A DNA stretch of 64,000 bases, taken from positions 186,001 through 250,000 of the forward strand of contig JBBAED010000001.1 of NCBI GenBank assembly GCA_041656115.1, read 5' to 3'. Source of the DNA: Dehalococcoidales bacterium. Lineage in GTDB: Bacteria; Chloroflexota; Dehalococcoidia; Dehalococcoidales; UBA5627. A model generated the notes under the pieces. The model saw only the letters and a list, made by a program, of their open reading frames with translations, had not been told where the DNA came from and did not search any database. Every line of letters starts with the position of its first letter. Position 1 is the stretch's first letter. The position numbers and the translations under genes were made by a program. Positions 1-8,487 of this stretch are shown one piece after another.

Positions 1-7
1 GTAAAAA

Positions 8-39
8 GGGTGCTCCGATTACTTAAAACCGGAGCGCCC
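8..39 (-). terminator. Rho-independent terminator of the Ala-rich protein gene
   Basis: A perfect-to-near-perfect 10-bp stem (arms 8-17 and 30-39, one G/T wobble) with a 12-nt loop. Read on the minus strand it is followed by five Ts (positions 3-7). It lies directly downstream of the minus-strand gene at 62-898. Confidence 0.8.
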
Positions 40-61
40 CGCGGTTTCCAACAAACTGTAG

Positions 62-898
62 TTACTTATCGATATTGTTTAAAGCGTCAATGTGCGTTGC
101 CGTTTCTCTCGCCTTATTTAATAACTGCTCGGACAGGACCGAAAGCGTATCGGCGGCGGCAATAATTGAATTAACCGAGAAGACGGCAAGATTCGCAATT
201 TCCGCGGCGGCTTTTGCGGCTTTATTGGCTGCCGCCTCACCGGCTTGACGCAGTTCTTCGGTTTTTCGTGTTGCTTCGTCGGAAAGCTGTTTAAAGGTTT
301 GGATTGCTTCTCTGGCGGCATTTTCCGCTTCATCGGCTCTTTCCGAAGCATTTTGGGCGGCGGCAATCGCACCGGCGGCAATAATTTCGGCCTGATTTAC
401 GGCGTTAGCCCCCGCTTCGGTTGCCTTATCGGCTGCCAGCTCGCTGGCACGGCGCTTTTCCTCGGCCTTTGCAATTGCTTCGTCGGACATCGCTTTAAAG
501 GTTTCAATCGCATCCTTGACCGCCCGGTCGGCTTCCTCGGCTTTTTGGGCGGCTTGTTCGGAGGCGCTGATTGCCCCGCCGGCGATTAACTCGGCCTTGG
601 CGGCCGCATCGGTTGCCGCTTTTGTTGCTTGTGCCGCCGCTTCCCGGCCGGCCTGTTTGGCCTCTTCCGCCCTTTTACTGGCTTCGTTTGAGGCCTCGGT
701 TGCCGAAACTGCCGCGGCGTTCGATGTCCTGGCGGCCGCTTCCGCTCTGCGCGCGGCTTCCGCTGCCGCTTCGATGTTGGCATCCATTTCATCCAATATT
801 TGCGGTAAAGGCTTGGTTAAAATTTTGGCCCCCTTAAAAGAGGGCTCTTCGTCAGCAATATTTTCCGGTTGATTGTTTTTATTTTCTTCTTTTTCCAA
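62..898 (-). CDS. Ala/Glu-rich helical repeat protein, function unknown
   Basis: I do not recognise a named family. The 278-residue product is very rich in Ala, Glu, Lys and Arg, has no Cys or Trp and shows no signal peptide or membrane segment. From about residue 40 to 235 it should form continuous amphipathic helix or coiled coil. Two copies of a 68-residue unit are visible: KAELIAGGAI at 101 and QAEIIAAGAI at 169, then ETFKAMSDEA at 132 and QTFKQLSDEA at 200. A more degenerate third copy may precede them. The first 35 residues are acidic and probably disordered; the last 40 are more hydrophobic. It is a single gene, divergent from the recombinase gene and closed by its own terminator. Its pattern resembles apolipoprotein-like, phasin-like or late-embryogenesis-type helical proteins, but composition alone cannot assign a role. 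Confidence 0.75.
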   Translation of the reverse strand: MEKEENKNNQPENIADEEPSFKGAKILTKPLPQILDEMDANIEAAAEAARRAEAAARTSNAAAVSATEASNEASKRAEEAKQAGREAAAQATKAATDAAAKAELIAGGAISASEQAAQKAEEADRAVKDAIETFKAMSDEAIAKAEEKRRASELAADKATEAGANAVNQAEIIAAGAIAAAQNASERADEAENAAREAIQTFKQLSDEATRKTEELRQAGEAAANKAAKAAAEIANLAVFSVNSIIAAADTLSVLSEQLLNKARETATHIDALNNIDK

Positions 899-1074
899 AA
901 CTATTTTAACTCCGTCGTAATAAATTAAATCCCTTTTAATAATATTATAGATTCAATTTTTGAAAATTAAAAACGCCTTTACGCTTAAAAATAATTTACA
1001 AACGATTTTTGCTACTTAATTATTTTTGAAGGTTATGTTAAAATAGGGGGAAACTTAAACAGTGAGGAGGCATT

Positions 1075-1983
1075 GTGAGAGAAGATCTTGATAGCTTTTT
1101 AAATTACCTTACTGTAGAAAAAGGCTTTTCGGTTAATACTGTTGAAGCATACCGTAATGACCTGCTGCAGCTTTTGGATTTTGCCGAAAGGGAAAGTGCC
1201 GGTAAAGACGTAATCCCATCGTGGGAGGGTTTTAACAGGCAGAGTATGCTAAGTTATGTGTTAAGCCTTAAAGAAAGAAAGTACGCGGTAACAACTACTG
1301 CCCGCAAAATTGCGGTGGCCAAGTCCTTTTTCGGGTTTATGTTGTCTGAAGGCAAATTAAAGGAAAATCCGACGGATAACGTAAGCTCACCGAAAGTGGG
1401 TAAACCGCTCCCCGAAGCGCTTTCGATAAGCCAGGTACGCAATTTAATCGAACAGCCGGCTAAGCTCGCTACCCCCGATGCCAAGCGTGACCGTGCGATG
1501 CTTGAACTTCTTTACGCCAGCGGGATGAGGGTTACCGAACTGATTTCTTTAAATCTCGGCGATATTGATATCGAGAATAATTTTGTGCGCTGTTTTGGCA
1601 AGGGAAGCAAAGAGAGAATGATTCCGATTTATCCCCAAGCGGCGAAAGTTATTGATGAGTATATTAAGGATGTGCGTCCGATATGGGCACACAGAGATAC
1701 AGAGAGGGCCTTGTTCTTAAACCAAAGAGGGGAACGTTTAACAAGGCAGGGTTTGTGGCAGATATTGAAAAATTACGCCAAAGATGCGGGGCTGGATAAA
1801 CAAGTTACCCCGCACACTTTAAGGCATAGCTTTGCCACCCATATGCTAAGCGGCGGCGCGGACCTGCGGTCGGTTCAGGAATTATTGGGGCATGCCAATA
1901 TCTCTACTACTCAGATTTATACCCATTTAACCTCGGAGTATGTCCGAAAAACCTATGAAAAAGCCCATCCGAGGGCTAAGTAA
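1075..1983 (+). CDS. xerD: Tyrosine site-specific recombinase, XerC/XerD type
   Basis: Tyrosine recombinase of 302 residues, the usual length for Xer proteins that resolve chromosome dimers at dif. The N-terminal SAM-like core-binding domain covers about residues 1-100 and the catalytic domain follows. The catalytic set is complete: Arg in YASGMRVTELISL (about 152), Lys in GKGSKER, HxxR in HTLRHSFATHM (about 248), His in LLGHANISTT and the nucleophile Tyr in QIYTHL. The GTG start at 1075 has the ribosome site GAGGAGG five bases upstream, and a TAAAAT -10 box lies at 1039-1044. It heads a short same-strand run with the tail-anchored protein, Pcm and SpoIIM-like genes. Nothing mobile surrounds it, which favours a housekeeping Xer over a phage integrase. 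XerC, XerD and XerA cannot be told apart here. Confidence 0.9.
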   Translation: MREDLDSFLNYLTVEKGFSVNTVEAYRNDLLQLLDFAERESAGKDVIPSWEGFNRQSMLSYVLSLKERKYAVTTTARKIAVAKSFFGFMLSEGKLKENPTDNVSSPKVGKPLPEALSISQVRNLIEQPAKLATPDAKRDRAMLELLYASGMRVTELISLNLGDIDIENNFVRCFGKGSKERMIPIYPQAAKVIDEYIKDVRPIWAHRDTERALFLNQRGERLTRQGLWQILKNYAKDAGLDKQVTPHTLRHSFATHMLSGGADLRSVQELLGHANISTTQIYTHLTSEYVRKTYEKAHPRAK

Positions 1984-2015
1984 CCTTAAATTAAATCCGT
2001 CTAAAGAGGTCTGTG

Positions 2016-2312
2016 ATGTCTGCAAAACAAAAACGCGGCAAAGGGAAGTACGCATATCAAGCTAAGGTGGGGAAACGTGAAGAACGCCCCGCGGCAGATT
2101 CGGAAGTTATCGCCCCTATTGCCGATGAAGATAAAAAAACGGCTGGCGATGTTGATTTAAAGGCGGTTGAAGCTCCCGTTGTTAAAGAGAGCCCCGCCAA
2201 AGCCCCCGTCAGCATCGGTAAAATCAGTTTACTGCGCGAGATGAAACGCATTGTTATTTTTGCGGTAGCAATGATTCTGTTATTGGTAGTTTTATCTTTT
2301 GTGTTAAAATAA
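2016..2312 (+). CDS. Small tail-anchored membrane protein, unknown function
   Basis: 98 residues. The N-terminus is strongly basic (MSAKQKRGKGKYAYQAKVGK), the middle is an Ala/Pro/Glu/Lys linker of low complexity, and the last 21 residues form one hydrophobic helix (IVIFAVAMILLLVVLSFVL). This suggests a protein anchored by its C-terminus with a cytosolic basic tail, possibly binding nucleic acid or ribosomes. I know no named family for it. The ATG at 2016 is chosen over the adjacent GTG at 2013; AAAGAGG at 2003-2009 serves either. It sits between the recombinase and pcm genes with short gaps and is probably co-transcribed. Confidence 0.65.
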   Translation: MSAKQKRGKGKYAYQAKVGKREERPAADSEVIAPIADEDKKTAGDVDLKAVEAPVVKESPAKAPVSIGKISLLREMKRIVIFAVAMILLLVVLSFVLK

Positions 2313-2327
2313 TTTGATGGTTGGTTT

Positions 2328-2975
2328 TTGCCCGTTATGGATTATGAGGCAGCCGGAAATGCGCTGGTTGATGATTTAAAACGTCATATTAAGGATGCGC
2401 AAGTCTTAGAGGCAATGTTGCGTGTTCCGCGGGAGCTTTTTATCCCACAGGAAGTAAAACATCTGGCTTACGAAGACAGGCCTCTATCTATTGGCAGAGG
2501 GCAAACGATTTCACAACCTTATATTGTGGCCCTGATGACCGAAGCCTTGGGGCTTATCGGTAAGGAAAAAGTTCTGGAACTGGGGACAGGCAGCGGATAT
2601 CAAACCGCGATTTTAGCCGAATTGGCGGAATTTGTGGTTAGTGTGGAACGCATTCCGGAATTTGCCGTATCAGCCCGGGAAAGGCTGAGTGTACTTGGAT
2701 ATAAGAATATTGATGTTCAGATAGCCGAACCGAATATTGGCTGGCAGGCCGGAGCGCCGTATGATGCGATAATCGTTACCGCCGCCGCTCCGTTTATTCC
2801 GGAAAAACTCCTGGATCAATTGGCAATTGGGGGAAGGATGGTAATACCGGTGGGTTCTCGTTACGAACAAAACTTATACAAAGTAACTAAACATAAAGAT
2901 AAAAACGAAATCCGGGATTTGGGTGGTTGCCGTTTTGTGTCTCTTATCGGGGAAGATGCCTGGGATGAAGAATAA
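2328..2975 (+). CDS. pcm: Protein-L-isoaspartate O-methyltransferase
   Basis: Repairs isoaspartyl residues in aged proteins by SAM-dependent carboxyl methylation. The 215-residue length is typical. Family signatures are present: the N-terminal PRELFIP and YEDRPLSIGRGQTISQPYI segments, the SAM motif VLELGTGSGYQTAIL and the later YDAIIVTAAAPFIPEKLLDQL and GGRMVIPVG. The TTG at 2328 is weakly supported by upstream bases; an in-frame ATG at 2337 would remove only three residues. The end overlaps the SpoIIM-like gene by about ten bases, indicating translational coupling. Confidence 0.93.
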   Translation: MPVMDYEAAGNALVDDLKRHIKDAQVLEAMLRVPRELFIPQEVKHLAYEDRPLSIGRGQTISQPYIVALMTEALGLIGKEKVLELGTGSGYQTAILAELAEFVVSVERIPEFAVSARERLSVLGYKNIDVQIAEPNIGWQAGAPYDAIIVTAAAPFIPEKLLDQLAIGGRMVIPVGSRYEQNLYKVTKHKDKNEIRDLGGCRFVSLIGEDAWDEE

Positions 2976-3585
2976 CAGTGAATTTTTCGAAACAGGCGTG
3001 ACGCCGGTGCCGTTTTGGCACAATTTCCCGGATTTGGGTATCAAAAAATGGATTATCATCTCCTCATTACTTTTTACTTTGGGATTAGTTGTCGGTGTTT
3101 TTACCCCGGGCGTTGATTTATTCTCAAGTTTGGAAAACCTTACGGAAATTGCCGATGATGTCGCAGTTCTCTCCCCGCTCGGGTTGTTCATCTTTTTTGT
3201 GGTCAACAACATTTTTAAAGTGGTCATGTCTTTTATCCTCAGCTCTTTGCTTTGCATTTTCCCCTTGGTTTCATTGATATTAAACGGCTGGCTGATATCG
3301 GGTGTCGGCCATTTGATAGTTGAACAATACTCATTCGGTTTTTTTATGATGGGAATAATTCCGCACGGGATTTTTGAGATTCCCGCGCTTATTATCGGTC
3401 AAGCCGCCGCATTAAGTTTTGGTTGTATGGCGATTGCATCGATATTCAGTTCTGAAAAAAGGGCCAAGCTGCTCCCTAATTTCCGCGAAAACGTCAAATA
3501 TCTTGGTGTTGCCGCCGGGTTATTGGTAATTGCAGCCGTAGTTGAAGCGTTTATTACTCCGTCAATATTGAATCTGTTTATATAA
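2965..3585 (+). CDS. SpoIIM/DUF95-family integral membrane protein
   Basis: About 206 residues with four to five hydrophobic helices. The spacing and the motif PHGIFEIPALIIGQAAAL are characteristic of the stage II sporulation protein M (DUF95) family, widespread in non-sporulating bacteria and archaea. In sporulators SpoIIM belongs to the engulfment complex; here no other sporulation gene is present, so the role is unknown. I chose the ATG at 2965, which has GGGGAAG at 2949-2955 at good spacing. ATG 2956 and a GTG at 2923 are possible, but the latter would overlap pcm deeply. Translation is likely coupled to pcm. Confidence 0.8.
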   Translation: MKNNSEFFETGVTPVPFWHNFPDLGIKKWIIISSLLFTLGLVVGVFTPGVDLFSSLENLTEIADDVAVLSPLGLFIFFVVNNIFKVVMSFILSSLLCIFPLVSLILNGWLISGVGHLIVEQYSFGFFMMGIIPHGIFEIPALIIGQAAALSFGCMAIASIFSSEKRAKLLPNFRENVKYLGVAAGLLVIAAVVEAFITPSILNLFI

Positions 3586-3661
3586 ATATCTGTTTAGCAA
3601 GGATTGCCGGTTAAAGGCATAAAAATATTCTTGGAAATAAAAAAGGAGAGCAGGTGGAAAG

Positions 3662-5740
3662 ATGAAACAGTATCAACCGGAAAATATTCGTAATGTAGTT
3701 TTGCTGTCGCACAGCGGGGCCGGGAAGACAACGCTGGCAGAGGCAATGTTATTTAATGCCGGGGTGATAAACCGCCTGGGGAAGGTTGACGCCGGCACTA
3801 CCGCTTCGGACTTTGAACAAGACGAAATAAAACGCAGAATAAGTATCAGCACAACGATATTGCCCTACGAGTGGAACAGCCATAAAATCAATATTTTGGA
3901 TACGCCGGGTTTCTCCGATTTTGCAGGAGAAGTTGAGGCTGCCGTTCGTGTTTGTGAGGGGGCGGTTATTGTTGCTTCGGCCTCTTCGGGGATTGAAGTC
4001 GGGTTGGAAAAGGCTTGGTCTTATTGCGAAAAGAATAATTTGGCAAGAATTTTTTACATCAATAAAATGGATCGTGAAAATGCCAATTTCGATAAAATAA
4101 CCGGCGAGATTCAATCCAAATTCGGTACCAAATGTACCCCCGTACAGATGCCGGTTGGAGCACACACCGATTTCGAAGGCGTTGTTAGCCTGATTGCAAT
4201 GAAATATTACCCCGGAGAAAAGGGCGAAGAAACCGATATTCCGGCGGAAGTTAAGGCCCAAGCCGATGCTTTGCGCGAGAAGATGGTAGAGTCTATCGCC
4301 GAAACCGACGACAGTTTGATGGAAAAATACTTAAACGGCGAGGAATTAAGCGAAGTTGAACTGTTGGATACGCTTAAAAAAGCAATCGAATCGGGGCAAT
4401 TATTCCCGATTTTAGCCGGTTCGGCCCTGCAAAATGTTGCGGTAAATCGCCTAATGAACGTAATCGATGAATATCTGCCGTCGCCAAACGGTGCGGAGAT
4501 TAAAACCACGGAAGATTCAGCTGTTCAAGATATCAAAATCGCTGCCGACGGCCCTTTGGGGGCGTTGGTATTTAAGACCAGCGCGGATCCTTACGTTGGC
4601 AAACTAACCTATTTCAAGGTCTTTTCGGGAGAGCTTGAAAGCAACTCGCAGGTTTGGAACGCCAATCAGGCCAGTATTGAAAGAATCGGCCAGCTCTTCT
4701 TGGTAAGGGGCAAAACACAGGAACCGGTAGCCAAAATAGGCGCCGGTGATATGGGTGCGGTTGCCAAGCTTACGATAACAGCAACCGGCGATACCCTTTG
4801 CATGCAAGAGAAACAAGTTAAAATCGTTCCGGCCTCATATCCCAAAACACTTTTTACGGTTGCGGTGTTACCTAAAACCAAGGCCGATGTTGATAAAATG
4901 GGTCCGTCTTTAACCAGATTAACCGAAGAAGACCCGACACTGAGGGTCTATCGCGACCCCGATACCGGTGAAACCATTATGGCCGGGCTCGGTGAAACTC
5001 AACTTGAGGTTGCCGCCGAGAAAATGATGCGCAAGTTCAATGTCGGTGTTGATTTGAAAACCCCCAAAGTCCCTTATAAAGAAACAATTACTAAAGCGGC
5101 TAAGGGCGAATATAAGCATAAAAAACAAACCGGCGGACACGGTCAGTACGGTCATGTGATACTTGAATTAGAGCCGATTCACGAGGGCGGCGAGAATGAA
5201 TTTGAAAACAAGGTAGTCGGCGGTACTATCCCCAAAAACTACATACCGGCGGTTGAAAAAGGCGTACAAGATGCCCTTAAAGAGGGTGTTTTAGCGGGGT
5301 ATTCGATAGTAAATGTTAGAACCTTGGTAATGGACGGTAGTTTCCACCCGGTTGATTCTTCGGAAATCTGCTTTAAGATTGCCGGTTCGGGGGCTTTTAA
5401 GAGGGCAATGGCCGAGGGTAATCCGATTTTACTTGAGCCGATTGTAAACTTAAAAATAACTATCCCCGGCGATAACACGGGTGATATTATCGGTGACCTT
5501 AACACCAAACGCGCAAGGGTACAGGGCATGAACCCCGACGGTGATTTTAACGTGGTTGATGCTCAGGTTCCTTTGGCGGAGATTTTGCGCTACGCAATCG
5601 ATTTGAAATCAATGACGCAGGGCAGAGGCACCTTTAGTTACGATTTTGACCATTACGAAGAAGTTCCTGCCCATGTCGCTCAAAAAGTGATTGAAGAGGC
5701 TGAGGCTGAAAAACAGAAATTGGCGGAAGGAAAGGCCTAG
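3662..5740 (+). CDS. fusA: Elongation factor G-like GTPase (EF-G2 type paralogue)
   Basis: A translational GTPase of 692 residues with full EF-G architecture: G domain, domain II, and domains III-V ending in QGRGTFSYDFDHYEEVPAHV. The G1 motif is SHSGAGKTTLAEAML where canonical EF-G has a HxDAGKTT form; G3 is DTPGFSDF and G4 is NKMD. The HSGAGKTT form is typical of the EF-G-like group that often accompanies a canonical EF-G. There is no rpsL-rpsG-tuf context, which also argues for a second EF-G. It could function in translocation, recycling or ribosome quality control; sequence cannot decide. A strong AAAAGGAG ribosome site lies upstream and a terminator follows. Confidence 0.88.
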   Translation: MKQYQPENIRNVVLLSHSGAGKTTLAEAMLFNAGVINRLGKVDAGTTASDFEQDEIKRRISISTTILPYEWNSHKINILDTPGFSDFAGEVEAAVRVCEGAVIVASASSGIEVGLEKAWSYCEKNNLARIFYINKMDRENANFDKITGEIQSKFGTKCTPVQMPVGAHTDFEGVVSLIAMKYYPGEKGEETDIPAEVKAQADALREKMVESIAETDDSLMEKYLNGEELSEVELLDTLKKAIESGQLFPILAGSALQNVAVNRLMNVIDEYLPSPNGAEIKTTEDSAVQDIKIAADGPLGALVFKTSADPYVGKLTYFKVFSGELESNSQVWNANQASIERIGQLFLVRGKTQEPVAKIGAGDMGAVAKLTITATGDTLCMQEKQVKIVPASYPKTLFTVAVLPKTKADVDKMGPSLTRLTEEDPTLRVYRDPDTGETIMAGLGETQLEVAAEKMMRKFNVGVDLKTPKVPYKETITKAAKGEYKHKKQTGGHGQYGHVILELEPIHEGGENEFENKVVGGTIPKNYIPAVEKGVQDALKEGVLAGYSIVNVRTLVMDGSFHPVDSSEICFKIAGSGAFKRAMAEGNPILLEPIVNLKITIPGDNTGDIIGDLNTKRARVQGMNPDGDFNVVDAQVPLAEILRYAIDLKSMTQGRGTFSYDFDHYEEVPAHVAQKVIEEAEAEKQKLAEGKA

Positions 5741-5768
5741 CCTTTAAGTAAAAAAACGTTTAAGAATG

Positions 5769-5805
5769 CCGGCAGGGTAGTAATATTCTGCCGGTTTTCT
5801 TTTTG
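5769..5805 (+). terminator. Rho-independent terminator after the EF-G-like gene
   Basis: Perfect 7-bp GC stem CCGGCAG/CTGCCGG (5769-5775 and 5788-5794) followed by a run TTTTCTTTTT. It closes the EF-G-like gene and precedes the repeat block. Confidence 0.85.
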
Positions 5806-5814
5806 ATTTACTTA

Positions 5815-6476
5815 GGATGACAGTTTCTTTTCGTTCGCCCTGAGCCTGTCGAAGGGTTCGACGAACGAGAAGAAACGAGAATTACTATTTAGCCGCCGTT
5901 ATGGTTCGACAAGCTCACCACGAACGGCTAAACCATTGTCTTTGCGAGCGTAGCGAAGCAATCTCATATAGATTAATCCCTTGGAGATTGCCGCGTCACT
6001 CGCCAAGGCTCGCTCCTCGCAAAGACGTTTATTAACTTGTCATTCTGAGCTTGCCGAAGAATCTAGGGGTTGGCGGATAGTGTGCTGTTCGGTTACTCCT
6101 TATACAGTAGGGCGATTTCTTTTTCGTGATTCCGAGTTCACCTCACAGCCTATATTCCCCGTTCTCTTAGATCCTTCACTGTGTTCAGGATGACAAGGAA
6201 GAGATTGCCACGTCACTCGCCAAGGCTCGCTCCTCGCAAAGACGTTTATTAACTTGTCATTCTGAGCTTGCCGAAGAATCTGGGAGTTGGCGGATAGAGC
6301 ACCGTTCGGTTACTCCTTATACAATAGGGTGATTCCTCTTTCGTGATTCTGAGGACGCCTCATAGCTTATATTTCCCATCCTCTTAGATCCTTAATTTTA
6401 TTCAGGATGACAAGGGGAAAAAAGGATGACAGTTTCTTTTCGTTCGCCCTGAGCCTGTCGAAGGGTCCAACGAACG
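5815..6476. repeat. Mosaic block of palindromic intergenic repeats
   Basis: The 750 bp between the EF-G-like gene and prmC hold no credible gene. Two copies of a 53-bp sequence in the same orientation frame the block (5815-5867 and 6424-6476, two mismatches). Inside are three kinds of palindromic unit. One at about 5829-5928 has ends related to CGTTCG...GAGC.TGTCGAA. One at 5938-6026 has a perfect 11-bp terminal inverted repeat GTCTTTGCGAG. One of 158 bp, present at 6038-6195 and 6255-6412, begins TGTCATTCTGAGC and ends in an imperfect inverted copy. No transposase is encoded. They look like non-autonomous, MITE-like or REP-like dispersed repeats; that is inferred from structure. Confidence 0.8.
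5984..6417. repeat. Tandem duplication, two 217-bp units
   Basis: Positions 5984-6200 and 6201-6417 align end to end without obvious gaps. The first about 90 bases are nearly identical and the rest shows scattered substitutions. Each unit contains the right end of the GTCTTTGCGAG palindrome and a complete 158-bp TGTCATTCTGAGC element. The duplication therefore postdates insertion of those elements side by side and has since diverged. Confidence 0.85.
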
Positions 6477-6491
6477 GGATATTTTTGAAGC

Positions 6492-7322
6492 CTACCGAAA
6501 AGCAGTATGAATTATGCGGTCTATCCCTCTTAAATCGGGGATAATTGCAATATTTTTAATACAGGGAATTACTTTAAGCAAACCAATAACGGCATCCCTT
6601 TGCCCCAACCCGATTTCAAGTAACAAATGCCCGCCGTCGTTTATTTTTTCTTCAACTTGCCCGCATAAAAGCCGGATTACATCCAGCCCGTCTTCACCGC
6701 CGTCCAATGCCAACTCAGGTTCAGAGCGGACCGCAGGCACATCTTCCGTGCGGACATAAGGCAGGTTCGCGGCAATAATATCGGCTTTTTCAGGCAGAGG
6801 TTCGAGCAGGTTACCGTTTAAAAGCGCTACCTTTTTGTTAACGTTATGTTTATGGCAGTTGATATCGGCAACCATTAAAGCATCCAAAGAAATATCGATT
6901 GCGTAGATTTTTGCCTGCGCTATTTTGCTTGCTAAGCTAACCGCAATCGCTCCGCTTCCGGTTCCGATATCGGCAATAACAGGGTTTGGGTATCTTTTAC
7001 TGAGCTCCAGTGCCTTATCAACCAAGTGCTCGGTTTCCGGCCTGGGGATTAAAACCCCTTTTTGAACATAAAAATCAAGACCGTAAAATTCTTTGTTATC
7101 GATAATGTATGCGCTGGGTTCGCCGCTAATCCGGCGGTTAATTAAATCCCAAAACAAGTTTAATTCCGGCGGCAACAACTCCTGCTCGGGGTTTTGATAG
7201 AGCCGAACCCTGTCAAAACCTAATACATGCCTTAATAGGATTTCACTTTCAAGCGCGGCGTCTTCAACTTTCTGCTCCGACAGCTTGGCAGCGCCCTGTT
7301 GAAGGCATTCCCTTACAATCAT
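6492..7322 (-). CDS. prmC: Release factor glutamine methyltransferase PrmC (HemK)
   Basis: Methylates the Gln of the GGQ motif in RF1 and RF2. The 276 residues comprise the N-terminal helical domain with ESEILLRHVLGFDRVRLY, the SAM motif IADIGTGSGAIAVSLA at about 115-130 and the substrate loop AANLPYVRTED. That loop normally reads NPPY in this family; here it is NLPY, keeping Asn, the second Pro and Tyr. The gene starts inside the prfA stop (ATGA overlap, 4 bp), so the modifying enzyme is translationally coupled to its substrate. Confidence 0.93.
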   Translation of the reverse strand: MIVRECLQQGAAKLSEQKVEDAALESEILLRHVLGFDRVRLYQNPEQELLPPELNLFWDLINRRISGEPSAYIIDNKEFYGLDFYVQKGVLIPRPETEHLVDKALELSKRYPNPVIADIGTGSGAIAVSLASKIAQAKIYAIDISLDALMVADINCHKHNVNKKVALLNGNLLEPLPEKADIIAANLPYVRTEDVPAVRSEPELALDGGEDGLDVIRLLCGQVEEKINDGGHLLLEIGLGQRDAVIGLLKVIPCIKNIAIIPDLRGIDRIIHTAFR

Positions 7323-8389
7323 TCTGTATGCGATTCCAACAGTTTTGTTTGCTCGTCTGTTGCTAATGAATCAAGCAGATCATCGATATTGCCTTCCATA
7401 AAATGCGGCAGGTTACGCAAGGTGATTCCCCCGCGGTGGTCGGTAATTCTGTCTTGCGGGAAGTTATAAGTGCGGATTTTTTCAACGCGCTCGGCGGTTC
7501 CGACCTGAGAGCGCCTTTCTTCAACAATATTCCCTTCTTGTTTGCTCTGTTCGATATCCAAAAGCCTCGCCCTTAATACGGACATCGCCTTGGTTTTGTT
7601 TTTTAGCTGTGAACGTTCGTCTTGGCATGTAACCACAATACCGGTCGGAATATGGGTAATGCGCACGGCAGTGGCGACTTTATTAACATTTTGACCGCCC
7701 GCGCCTCCGCTGTGGAAGATATCAATCCTCAGCTCGTTTTGGTTAATATCAATCTCCACTTCATCGGCAACCGGTAATACCGCTACTGTTGCGGTAGATG
7801 TGTGAATACGTCCCGAAGCCTCGGTTGTGGGGACTCTTTGTACGCGATGGACGCCTCTTTCGTATTTTAAGCGGCTAAAAGCCCCTCTGCCGCGGATTTC
7901 AAAGATAACTTCACGAATTCCGCCGGATCCGATTTCGTTAATATTAATAATATCGGTCGCCCATCCTTTAATTTGGGCATAGCGGGTATACATACGGAAT
8001 AAGTCGGCGGCAAAAAGACCGGCCTCTTCCCCTCCGGTCCCCGCCCTGATTTCCATAATAATGTCTTTGTCGTCGTTGGGGTCCTTGGGCAGGAGGGATA
8101 TTTTTAAATCCTGATATTGATTTTCAACATCGGATTCAAGCCCGTCAATTTCCTGCTTGACCATGGCAAGCATTTCATCGTCGAGGTCATCTTTAAGCAT
8201 TGCTTTGGTTTCTTCCAATGCCTTTACGGAGTGTCGGTACTTGCGGAAAAGAGTTACCAGGTCTTCCAGTTTGGACCTTTCTTGTGCCAGTTCCAACATT
8301 TTTTTAGGGTTGGACAAAGCCTCTTCGCTTGTCATCTCAACTTCAAGTTCGTTATATTGCTGCTCTATTTTAGCAAGTCGTTCTAGCAT
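7319..8389 (-). CDS. prfA: Peptide chain release factor 1
   Basis: Recognises UAA and UAG and triggers peptide release. At 356 residues it has normal length. Visible signatures are the decoding-domain stretch VPTTEASGRIHTSTATVAV, where the PxT-type tripeptide region lies, the catalytic loop GGAGGQNVNKVATAVR with its GGQ, and a C-terminal region ending near RTYNFPQDRITDHR. The ATG at 8389 is the natural start. It is transcribed with prmC; about 98 bp and a terminator separate it from the upstream nucleotidyltransferase gene. Confidence 0.97.
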   Translation of the reverse strand: MLERLAKIEQQYNELEVEMTSEEALSNPKKMLELAQERSKLEDLVTLFRKYRHSVKALEETKAMLKDDLDDEMLAMVKQEIDGLESDVENQYQDLKISLLPKDPNDDKDIIMEIRAGTGGEEAGLFAADLFRMYTRYAQIKGWATDIININEIGSGGIREVIFEIRGRGAFSRLKYERGVHRVQRVPTTEASGRIHTSTATVAVLPVADEVEIDINQNELRIDIFHSGGAGGQNVNKVATAVRITHIPTGIVVTCQDERSQLKNKTKAMSVLRARLLDIEQSKQEGNIVEERRSQVGTAERVEKIRTYNFPQDRITDHRGGITLRNLPHFMEGNIDDLLDSLATDEQTKLLESHTE

Positions 8390-8434
8390 TTATTTGTTTT
8401 TCCTCTGATTTATTCCAAAATATTATAACATAAA

Positions 8435-8466
8435 TAAACGCAATGCCATGTGCGGCATTGCGTTTA
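8435..8466 (-). terminator. Terminator between the nucleotidyltransferase gene and prfA
   Basis: Perfect 13-bp stem TAAACGCAATGCC/GGCATTGCGTTTA (8435-8447, 8454-8466) with a 6-nt loop. On the minus strand it runs into TTTATGTTATAA. It lies downstream of the gene at 8488-9591, so prfA probably has its own promoter. Confidence 0.8.
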
Positions 8467-8487
8467 CGAAAGGGTTATATTGAGTCG

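Noticed and set aside
245..872. Overlapping plus-strand open frames opposite the Ala-rich gene
   Set aside because: They arise from the biased GC-rich codon use of the minus-strand gene; the Cys/Phe-rich and Pro/Arg-rich products look like mirror artefacts.
1075..1983. Phage or integron integrase
   Set aside because: Length and motifs fit a housekeeping Xer protein, and no attachment site, phage gene or tRNA is adjacent.
2965..3585. Evidence of sporulation from the SpoIIM-like protein
   Set aside because: The family is common in non-sporulating bacteria and no other spo gene is seen.
5850..5930. tRNA gene suggested by GGTTCGA-like sequence
   Set aside because: The match lies in an inverted repeat and no acceptor or anticodon stems can be drawn; no tRNA was found in other gaps either.
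5981..6193. 70-codon open frame on the plus strand in the repeat block
   Set aside because: It runs through the palindromic repeats and their tandem copy, has no ribosome site and no protein-like composition.
5984..6417. Possible CRISPR array
   Set aside because: There are only two 217-bp units, with no short repeats or unique spacers and no cas genes.
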